Shown: positions 37,816-44,735 of the stretch, one piece after another
Layout: every line of letters starts with the position of its first letter
Position numbering within the stretch: position 1 is the stretch's first letter
Assembly (NCBI RefSeq): GCF_020164455.1
Contig: NZ_JAIQWW010000002.1
Span: 248,001 to 312,000, forward strand
Reading direction: 5' to 3'
From: Phyllobacterium chamaecytisi
GTDB lineage: Bacteria > Pseudomonadota > Alphaproteobacteria > Rhizobiales > Rhizobiaceae
Length of the DNA stretch: 64,000 nt
The notes under the pieces: generated by a model
Seen by the model: the letters and a program-made list of their open reading frames with translations, nothing else
What the model was told of the DNA's origin: nothing
The model's database searches: none
Position numbers and translations under genes: made by a program

Positions 37816-38687
37816 GACGCGGCGCCTTTCCCGCGGCGCGATAGCCATGTCAGCGCGTACAAACCAACGAACGACGCCAGGAACAGGATGACGGAGGCGG
37901 CGATGGCCTTGCCGATCGCGCCTTGCTTGAAGAAGGCCTCGTAGATGTAGATAGGCAGCGATGTGGTCGAGCCGCCGGGACCACTGCCGGTCAGCGTATA
38001 GACGTTGTCGAACACGCGGAATCCATCGATAAACCGGATGAAAAAAGTGAAGATGAGCGTCGGCCGCATCAGGGGCAATTCAATTGCAGTCAAGATTTGG
38101 CGAGCGGAAGCACCATCGATGGCCGAGGCTTCGCGCACATCATCCGGAATGGCCCGATAGGCGGTATAGAAGAGCAGCAGCGCGAAGGGTGTCCACTGCA
38201 ATGTCTCGACGACGACAAGGGTCCAGAAGGCATTTTCCGCATTGAGGAATGACGGGCTGTCGCCAAACCATAGATATAAATAATACGGAACAGGGCCGAC
38301 GAACTCGTGCAGCACGAGCCGGTACATCAGCCCGATCATCGCCGGTGCAACCATCAGCGGCAACATCAGCGGCGCCATGAGCCATGAGCGCTTCTCGATC
38401 AGAGGCGACAGGAACACGGCAAGCCCGAGACCGAGCACACATTCCAGAATTGCCGTGATCACGCCGAAGCGCAGCGAAAACCAGCTGGCACGCCAGAATT
38501 GTCCATCGCCGAGCACCTCGCCGTAGTTCCCGAAACCGACGATTTCCGGGCTGCGCAAATTTGTGAAACTGACGCGGGAAAGGCTGTAGACAAGATCGAT
38601 CAGGATCGGAAGTCCGAGAAAAAGCAGCAGAAAGCCGACCAGCGGGCTCGCAAAAATTCTCCAGCCTTTGTGGTCCAAATCGACCAT
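37812..38687 (-). CDS. Carbohydrate ABC transporter permease, MalF/UgpA type
   Basis: 291 residues from the ATG at 38687 behind AAAGGAAA. Six membrane helices; EAA loop ASAIDGASARQILTAIELP near 195-215; family ending with an ALTWLSRR basic tail. Pairs with the MalG-type permease. A mosaic palindromic element separates it from the binding-protein gene upstream, which may reduce its expression relative to that gene. Confidence 0.92.
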   Translation of the reverse strand: MVDLDHKGWRIFASPLVGFLLLFLGLPILIDLVYSLSRVSFTNLRSPEIVGFGNYGEVLGDGQFWRASWFSLRFGVITAILECVLGLGLAVFLSPLIEKRSWLMAPLMLPLMVAPAMIGLMYRLVLHEFVGPVPYYLYLWFGDSPSFLNAENAFWTLVVVETLQWTPFALLLFYTAYRAIPDDVREASAIDGASARQILTAIELPLMRPTLIFTFFIRFIDGFRVFDNVYTLTGSGPGGSTTSLPIYIYEAFFKQGAIGKAIAASVILFLASFVGLYALTWLSRRGKGAAS

Positions 38688-38712
38688 GTTTTTCCTTTGC
38701 AAATGGCTTGGG

Positions 38713-38903
38713 ATAAGTTGCTCCGCTTATCTCCCCCCTTGTGGGGGAGAAAGGATTTTCTTGGATTTAGCCCTTGCTAAATCCTTAGAAAATCCAAGAG
38801 AGGGGATGTCAAAACTCACAACCCAATCCCCTCTCTGGCGATTTCTAGCACTTAGCAAGGGCTAAGATGCTGAAATCGCTTTCTCTCCCACAAGGGGAGA
38901 GAT
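38713..38903. repeat. Mosaic palindromic intergenic element (RIME-like)
   Basis: The 231 bases between the binding-protein and permease genes are built almost wholly of stem-loops. In order: ATAAG/CTTAT (38713-38730), CTCCCCC-CTTGT-GGGGGAG (38731-38749), an imperfect palindrome on GGATTTTC...TTAGC (38753-38795), GAGAGGGGAT pairing with ATCCCCTCTC (38798-38807 and 38826-38835), GCGATTTC...GAAATCGC (38838-38879), and CTCTCCC-ACAA-GGGGAGAG (about 38883-38901). The outer CTCCCCTTGTGGGG boxes resemble repeats common in rhizobial intergenic regions. Confidence 0.8.
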
Positions 38904-38918
38904 ACCGCGGCGGGAGGC

Positions 38919-40244
38919 CTAAGGCTTCAGGAGTTTCTCCATCCCAGCCTTCGTGTTTGCAAGTGCATCGTCCAGGGTTTCCTGCCCCGACCAGTAGCCG
39001 GTGAATTCCTTCGCCTGCAGTTCGTAAACCGGGAAGGCATTGGCCGATGTAGCGCCGGTCATGACATAGCCATAGGCGCCGGCATATTGACCGAGCGTAA
39101 CGAGATCCGGCCGCTCCTTGGCAATCTTTGCCGCAACATCGGGCAGGAGCGCAGGCGAACCACCGCTGCGGGCATAAAGCAGGGCAGCGTCCTCGGTCGC
39201 CAGCCATTGGAGGAACTTGGCGGCACCTGGCTTGTTCTTGGCGTTCTTGTTGATACCAAGCCCGAGACCATGGATATGGTCAGCCCGCCCGGCCGAACCG
39301 GCTGGGGGCGCAACGATACCGACATTCTCGGCAACCGCCGGAGATTTGGCGGGATCGGTGAGTTCACTGGCTGCAGCATTCCACTGCAGTGCCGTCGCCA
39401 CCTGACCGGAGCCGAACGCAGCATTCGTTTCAGCGTATTCGTAGGACAGCGAATCTTTCGGCGAAGCACCCGCATCATAGAGCTTCTTGTAAAGTTCCAG
39501 CGCCGTCCGGTAAGCCGGAGAGTCGATGGTAATATTGCCCGAGGCATCCATCCAGTCGCCGCCATTGGCACGGGCCACAGACTGCCACACCATGATGTTG
39601 AAAAGCAGGTTCTTCATCTGCAGCACCGTGCCGTAGCGAACCGGGCTTTCGGGATTTACGGACTTGGCGAAATAAAGCGCGGTCGCCGCCCAGTCATCCC
39701 AGGTCCAGCTGTCGGGAGCCTTCGGCTCCAGGGCCTTGCCGAGATATTTCTCGCTGATCTCGGCATATTTGGCCTTGGCTGCCGGGTCGGCGAGCAAGGC
39801 GTCGACGAGATCCTTGCGATAATACATGAAATGCAAGGAGAGATCGGTTGGGACGCCATATTGCTTGCCATCGAACTGCATGGTCTTCAGCACCGACTCG
39901 CCAAATACCTTGGCGGCATCCGGGCCAAGGTCGACTGGCTCCATATAGGAGGCATAGCGGCCGATCGAATATGTCGCGAGAAGATTGATGTCGAAGGCGC
40001 TCGATCCCGCCGCCATGTCGGCCTGCAGTTTGTCGTAGAAGCCGTCGCGGCTATAGAAAAGCAGTTCAACTTTATCCGCGTCGGCAACGCCGCTTTGCGC
40101 GTTGTAAGCTTCGGCAACAGCGCGCAACGCGGTTTCTTCCGAACCGCCCGGCCAGCCTAGAACGGTAACCGCGGCGTTGGCGGCGCCCAAGGATGTCGTA
40201 ATCAGTGCGAGAGCCGATAAAGTGATTTTTGTAAATTTAAGCAT
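38919..40244 (-). CDS. Carbohydrate ABC transporter substrate-binding protein (family 1)
   Basis: 441 residues. Signal peptide 1-24 (GAANA). Family-1 sugar-binding features: YNAQSG... early, PTDLSLHFMYYRKDLVD (about 130-146), SWTWDDWAATA (about 177-187), QWNAAASE (about 275) and AAKFLQWLATEDAA (about 350). It collects a sugar in the periplasm; the neighbouring NanE-NanK fusion and NagR/DasR-like sites point to an N-acetyl amino sugar, but that is inference. ATG preceded by GGAGG. Starts three bases after the NanE-NanK stop. Confidence 0.9.
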   Translation of the reverse strand: MLKFTKITLSALALITTSLGAANAAVTVLGWPGGSEETALRAVAEAYNAQSGVADADKVELLFYSRDGFYDKLQADMAAGSSAFDINLLATYSIGRYASYMEPVDLGPDAAKVFGESVLKTMQFDGKQYGVPTDLSLHFMYYRKDLVDALLADPAAKAKYAEISEKYLGKALEPKAPDSWTWDDWAATALYFAKSVNPESPVRYGTVLQMKNLLFNIMVWQSVARANGGDWMDASGNITIDSPAYRTALELYKKLYDAGASPKDSLSYEYAETNAAFGSGQVATALQWNAAASELTDPAKSPAVAENVGIVAPPAGSAGRADHIHGLGLGINKNAKNKPGAAKFLQWLATEDAALLYARSGGSPALLPDVAAKIAKERPDLVTLGQYAGAYGYVMTGATSANAFPVYELQAKEFTGYWSGQETLDDALANTKAGMEKLLKP

Positions 40245-40247
40245 GTT

Positions 40248-41786
40248 CTAGCCTCCAATAATTGAGTTGGATTGTGCAATGGCGAGATCCGCCGCGCCGA
40301 TTACCCCCGCGTGACGGCCGAGACCGGCACTCACAAGGGTTGGACGCAGCGATATTTTGGGAAATGTAAATGCGCCCCGAACCTGATCGATATAGCCTTC
40401 GGCAAGCCCGATACCGCCGCCAATGACGATACACTTCGGATCGAGCGCCAGCTGTATGTTCTGGCAGAGTATAGCGAGTCTGCGGGCAGAAATTGCGATA
40501 ATATGCGATGCCCAGGGCGCGCCGGACCTCGCTGCGGCGAAGATGGCCGGTGCCTCCAGCTCATAGCCCGCCTTGCAGGCTTCCGCATTCATCCAGTGGC
40601 CGGAAATGCTGTCTTCGAGCGGTCGATGCGAGCATTCGAAGTAGCCCTGAAACAAGCCGAAATGACCGGCGGTTCCTTGCAAGAGCCGGCAGTTGATGAC
40701 GATGCCGCCGCCAATGCCGGTCGAGATCGTGAGGAACACCATGTCCTTCTGCGCGCCGGCGCCAAACCGGTGCTCGCCCCAGGCGGCGCATTGCGCATCG
40801 TTGACTGCAATTGCATCAACGCCGAAAGTATCGCGCAACCTGTCGATGAGGGGATAGCCTTGCGGCAGGTTGAGCGTTGCCGGATTGAGCGCTTGCCAAT
40901 GCCCGTCGACGACAATCCCTGTGACGGCAGCAGCAACCCTCCCGTAGGAGCCGCGCCAGTTGGCGACCTTTGTGGCGATAGCGTCGATCCAGCCGTCGGG
41001 ACCGAGATTGTGGTCGGTAGAAAATTGGACCTCCTCGATGACTTTGCCTTCTTTCACCAGACACGCCATCGTCTTGGTCCCGCCGATATCGATCGCAAGT
41101 ACGGCTTGGTTGGCTCTGCGTGAAAACCCGGCATCGATTGCCTGCTTGAACCACGAGGTGGCATGCTCGGTGCGGGTGATGGCGGAGCCGACGACAATGC
41201 TGAAGGCGCCCCGGCGAAGTGCCTCCGCTGCCTGCTCGGGAGTCCTGATACGGCCCTCCGCGATCACATAAGGGGTCAGTTTCCGCAGTCCGGCGATCAA
41301 CTCGAAATCTGGCGCATCGGGGACCGGTCCGCCGGTATAGCCGGACAGCGTCGACCCAACACAATCGGCACCCGCGGCCAGCGCGGCGCGACCATCCTCG
41401 ACCGACGAACAGTCCGCCATCGCCAAAGCGCCTTTGGCGTGAATGGCCGCAATGATATCTGCGACAGAATCGGGCCGCGGGCGCGATGTTGCGTCGAACG
41501 CGACAATCTGCGCGCCGGCATCGATCAGCGCCACCGCGTCGGCCACATCGGGCGTGATGCGGACGGGCGACGTTTCGAGATCTTTTTTAACGATACCGAT
41601 GATCGGCGCATCCGTCACCTGGCGGACCGCTCGCACATATTCCACAGATTCAATCCTGAGTGCGCTTGCACCTCCGGCGATCGCCGCCAAGGCAAACGCC
41701 GTGACCATGTCGGCACGATCCATCGGGCCGTCCGGAACCGGCTGGCAGGAGACGATAAGGCTGCGTTCGAGATCCCCGATTTTCAC
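40248..41786 (-). CDS. Fused N-acylmannosamine-6-phosphate 2-epimerase / ROK-family N-acylmannosamine kinase
   Basis: 512 residues, GTG start behind AGGA. Residues 1-225 form a NanE-type TIM barrel: IVSCQPVPDGPMD, RIESVEYVRAV, GIVKKDL, MADCSSVEDG and DCVGSTLSGYT. Residues 228-512 form a ROK kinase: ATP loop DIGGTKT (233-239), catalytic Asp about 330 in VNDAQ, and LTISTGIGGG (about 352-361). The two parts would convert N-acylmannosamine to its 6-phosphate and then to the glucosamine epimer, in the reverse order of the domains. Odd point: the ROK zinc box normally CxCGxxGC reads GYFECSHRPLED here (about 381-392), with a single Cys. Neighbours are a GntR regulator and a sugar importer. Confidence 0.9.
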   Translation of the reverse strand: MKIGDLERSLIVSCQPVPDGPMDRADMVTAFALAAIAGGASALRIESVEYVRAVRQVTDAPIIGIVKKDLETSPVRITPDVADAVALIDAGAQIVAFDATSRPRPDSVADIIAAIHAKGALAMADCSSVEDGRAALAAGADCVGSTLSGYTGGPVPDAPDFELIAGLRKLTPYVIAEGRIRTPEQAAEALRRGAFSIVVGSAITRTEHATSWFKQAIDAGFSRRANQAVLAIDIGGTKTMACLVKEGKVIEEVQFSTDHNLGPDGWIDAIATKVANWRGSYGRVAAAVTGIVVDGHWQALNPATLNLPQGYPLIDRLRDTFGVDAIAVNDAQCAAWGEHRFGAGAQKDMVFLTISTGIGGGIVINCRLLQGTAGHFGLFQGYFECSHRPLEDSISGHWMNAEACKAGYELEAPAIFAAARSGAPWASHIIAISARRLAILCQNIQLALDPKCIVIGGGIGLAEGYIDQVRGAFTFPKISLRPTLVSAGLGRHAGVIGAADLAIAQSNSIIGG

Positions 41787-41825
41787 TTCAAAATCCTCGC
41801 TTATGGCGAGAACGATATCCAGTTC

Positions 41826-41857
41826 ATACCAGATTGCAACCAGTCAAAAACTGGTAT
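41826..41857. promoter_or_regulatory. DasR/NagR-like operator cluster before the NanE-NanK gene
   Basis: ATACCAG (41826-41832), then ACCAGT-CAAAA-ACTGGT (41839-41855) continuing to ACTGGTAT. These half-sites match the ACTGGT...ACCAGT pattern known for DasR/NagR-type GntR regulators. They lie in the 70 bases between the regulator stop and the fusion gene, and the last bases overlap the regulator stop codon. Confidence 0.6.
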
Positions 41858-42606
41858 TAGCGGCTTAACTCCGTAACGAAATCGTAGAGATCGCCGCGAT
41901 ACCTTGTTTCGGTAAATTCCACGGGCTGGTCGTCGGCAAGGAAACAACGCCGTTCAATGATAAGCAACGGTGAGCCAACCGCACATTTCAACAGCTCGCT
42001 GTCACGGACCGAAGCGGGCCGCGAACGCAGCCGTTGTATGGCTCGCTGCGGCAACGCACTGCGCTTTGCCAGTGCCTCGTATAGGGAGTCGCCAACGAGT
42101 TCGGGTGATGGCAGAAACTTTGCCGGAACGACTGCAGTCTCGTAGGCGGCGGGCTCCCCGTCAGCGGTTCGTATCCGTTTCAAGCGAATGATATCGGCAT
42201 TTGGCGGCAAGGCGAGCGCCATCGCTTCCGCCGGGGATGGTCGGCTTATTTCCTTGGAAATCCAGATACATCCGGGTTCAAGCCCCCGTGCAACCATATC
42301 CTCGGAAAAGCTGGCAAGGGTCGAAAGCGATTTCTCGACAGGAACGCTTACTTCAGTCTTCGCGCCATGCCGCCGCCGCAAATGGCCATCCTGGATAAGA
42401 AGTTCCAGGGCCTTCCTGACGGTCACCCGCGAAAGCGAAAGAGCCTCCGCCACGGCCCGCTCGCCTGGAAGAGTAGACCCTCGTTTTATGCGATTGCTGA
42501 TGATGAGATCCTGCAGCGCCATCTTCAATTTCTTGTGCAGGGGAATTCCCGTTTCGAACGCATCGATCCGCGACCGGATCTCCGCTAACAGCTGCTGGCG
42601 TTCCAT
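41857..42606 (-). CDS. GntR/HutC-type transcriptional regulator with UTRA domain
   Basis: 249 residues, ATG behind AAGGAGA. The winged helix (about 20-88) has PLHKKLKMALQDLIISNRI, LPGERAVAEALSLSRVTVRKALELL and the wing DGHLRRRHGAKTEV. The UTRA effector domain (about 100-245) includes MVARGLEPG and IRLKRIRTADGEPAAYE, ending RYRGDLYDFVTELSR. NagR and DasR, which sense amino-sugar phosphates, share this architecture. Matching operator half-sites lie before it and between it and the NanE-NanK gene, so it probably represses its own operon until an amino-sugar phosphate builds up. Confidence 0.92.
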   Translation of the reverse strand: MERQQLLAEIRSRIDAFETGIPLHKKLKMALQDLIISNRIKRGSTLPGERAVAEALSLSRVTVRKALELLIQDGHLRRRHGAKTEVSVPVEKSLSTLASFSEDMVARGLEPGCIWISKEISRPSPAEAMALALPPNADIIRLKRIRTADGEPAAYETAVVPAKFLPSPELVGDSLYEALAKRSALPQRAIQRLRSRPASVRDSELLKCAVGSPLLIIERRCFLADDQPVEFTETRYRGDLYDFVTELSR

Positions 42607-42980
42607 GATTTCTCCTTGCCAGCGGTCTTCCCAAGGGCTGGATTTTCACCCTCGCATTATTTTTTTGGAAATCCAACTGGTATTATTGTATGGGCGGTTC
42701 CGGAGATGAAGAGGGCGGAGCAATTGATTTTGCGTAGCAGGTTCTCATTTCTGCGGAGCTCTTATATGAAATCGGGCCATTCTCGCACAGGAACATCCGA
42801 TTCTTGCGCAAGAATTCTTGAATCCGGAACGGTTTTCGCTACGCAGGATTGAAATTTACGTGTGACCAGTTGTAACTGCGGGGGTTCAAACATAATCGAA
42901 CGATCTATTGCAATTTCCTGCGGATCGACCTTTTGTGAAATCCTGCTTCGAGAGCCTGCAAAATTCATGGAAAGAGAGAC
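42607..42980. promoter_or_regulatory. Divergent intergenic region between the GntR regulator and the CPA2 antiporter
   Basis: 374 bases without a gene. ACTGGTAT at 42676-42683 is a third copy of the regulator half-site, placed about 70 bases before the regulator ATG. ATTCTTGCGCAAGAAT (42800-42815) is a perfect 16-base palindrome, nested with CAAGAATTCTTG (42809-42820); it probably serves the antiporter gene. I see no clear -35/-10 pair. Confidence 0.5.
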
Positions 42981-44732
42981 GTGCATCAAGAGGTCTCACT
43001 CTTAGCGACGGTTGCTATCGGCTTTGTGTTTGCCGCGGTCTTCGGCTATCTGGCCGATCGCCTGCGCTTGCCGCCGCTCGTCGGCTATCTCGTCGCCGGC
43101 ATCATGATGGGCCCGTATACACCAGGCATCGTCGCCGATGCCGGGCTTGCCTCGCAGCTCGCGGAAATGGGCGTTATCCTGCTAATGTTCGGTGTGGGCC
43201 TGCATTTTTCCGCCTCCGATCTGTTGGCGGTTCGAGGGGTCGCTGTCCCCGGAGCGCTGGGGCGTATCCTGCTTGCTACCCTGCTCGGCATTGGCCTTTG
43301 TTCGTTGTGGGGCTGGGGTCTTGGTGCGGGTATCGTCTTTGGCCTAAGTCTTTCCGTCGCCAGCACTGTGGTCCTGCTCAAGGCGCTTGAAGAGCACAAT
43401 CAGGTGGACTCCGTAAATGGCCGCGTGACCGTCGGCTGGCTCATCGTCGAAGATCTGGCGATGGTTCTCGCCTTGGTGCTTTTGCCAGCATTTTCAGGTG
43501 TTTTGGGCGGTAATGCGGACGCAGCCGATGCCGCCACGGCGGGTGGTGGTCTTGCCATCACATTGACCATCGCCATAACCCTGCTCAAGGTCGGCGCTTT
43601 TACGGTGATGGCGATATACTTCGGCCCGAAGGTCGTTCCCTGGATTCTCACATTGGTCGCCCGAACCGGCTCACCCGAACTGTTCACACTTTCCGTTCTC
43701 GCCGTTGCCCTCGGCATCGCCTTTGGCTCGGCGGAGATTTTCGGCGTATCCTTTGCGCTTGGAGCGTTTGTCGCAGGCGTCGTCATGAGCGAGTCGCATC
43801 TCAGCCATCGCGCGGCCGCCGACTCCCTGCCTTTGCAGAATGCATTCGCAGTGCTGTTTTTCGTTTCGGTCGGGATGCTTTTCGACCCCTATGTCATCAT
43901 CCGCGACCCGCTTGCGGTTGCTGCCGTGCTGGCGCTGATCATCTTTGGTAAATCGTTGATTGGGTTCCTGATCGTCATTCTCTTACGCTTTCCGATCTCG
44001 ATGGGCCTGTCGGTCGCTGCCGGTCTGGCGCAGATCGGTGAGTTTTCTTTCATTTTGGCTAGTCTCGGTGTTTCGCTTGGCCTTTTGCCGCGTGAGGGAC
44101 AGGATCTGATACTCGCCGGCGCCATCCTGTCGATCATCGTCAATCCACTCGTTCTGCTCGGTGGCGACTGGCTACAAAAGGCCGTTCATCGAAAGTGGCC
44201 ATCCCTGTTTGAACAATACGGAAAGAGCAAGCATGACGCACTTTCTCGCGAGTTGGACCGTATCCGGAAGATCAGCGAAGATAGAAACAGGCAGCATCAG
44301 TTGGAAATGCAGCAGCTGATCGAAACTTTCCCTATGTTTGCCCAGGTTGACGAAAATTCTCAGGAAGAGCTTCTCCTGTTGTTTCGGCCAAAGGTGGCAT
44401 CGCCGGGCGAACGCGTCATCCGCATCGGCGATCGCGGCGACGGCATGTATTTCATTTCATCGGGAGCGGTAGAGGTTCAACTGGAGGACGACCCGGTTCG
44501 TCTCCAGGCTGGCTCCTTCTTTGGCGAAATGGCACTTTTGAGCGGTGGGCGCAGGACCGCGGATGTCATCGCTGTCGATTTTTGCCAGTTCCTGGTTCTC
44601 GAACGCCGGGATTTTAATGTTTTCATGTCGAAGCATCCCGCACTTCGAGCCGCAGTCAGCGATATGGCCAAAGAGAGAAAAGCGATGAACGTTTCACGCA
44701 GGAAGCGCAAGAAGTCTCTCGATGCGACGTAA
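42981..44732 (+). CDS. CPA2-family cation/proton antiporter with C-terminal cyclic-nucleotide-binding domain
   Basis: 583 residues, GTG start behind GAAAGAGAG. Twelve or so membrane helices (about 5-395) of the KefB/YbaL type, including GYLVAGIMMGPYTPG and the VAVALGIAFGSAEIFGVSFALGAFVAG stretch. A charged linker follows (about 405-455), then a cyclic-nucleotide-binding fold (about 460-565) with the phosphate cassette FFGEMALLSGGRRTA; Glu about 516 and Arg about 525, the residues that hold cAMP/cGMP, are present. So K+/H+ or Na+/H+ exchange may be gated by a cyclic nucleotide. There is no RCK/TrkA-N domain of the usual KefB kind. Confidence 0.88.
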   Translation: MHQEVSLLATVAIGFVFAAVFGYLADRLRLPPLVGYLVAGIMMGPYTPGIVADAGLASQLAEMGVILLMFGVGLHFSASDLLAVRGVAVPGALGRILLATLLGIGLCSLWGWGLGAGIVFGLSLSVASTVVLLKALEEHNQVDSVNGRVTVGWLIVEDLAMVLALVLLPAFSGVLGGNADAADAATAGGGLAITLTIAITLLKVGAFTVMAIYFGPKVVPWILTLVARTGSPELFTLSVLAVALGIAFGSAEIFGVSFALGAFVAGVVMSESHLSHRAAADSLPLQNAFAVLFFVSVGMLFDPYVIIRDPLAVAAVLALIIFGKSLIGFLIVILLRFPISMGLSVAAGLAQIGEFSFILASLGVSLGLLPREGQDLILAGAILSIIVNPLVLLGGDWLQKAVHRKWPSLFEQYGKSKHDALSRELDRIRKISEDRNRQHQLEMQQLIETFPMFAQVDENSQEELLLLFRPKVASPGERVIRIGDRGDGMYFISSGAVEVQLEDDPVRLQAGSFFGEMALLSGGRRTADVIAVDFCQFLVLERRDFNVFMSKHPALRAAVSDMAKERKAMNVSRRKRKKSLDAT

Positions 44733-44735
44733 TTG

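Noticed and set aside
39087-40160. A 357-residue plus-strand frame opposite the sugar-binding protein
   Set aside because: The minus-strand gene has signal peptide, ribosome site and family motifs; the other frame has none.
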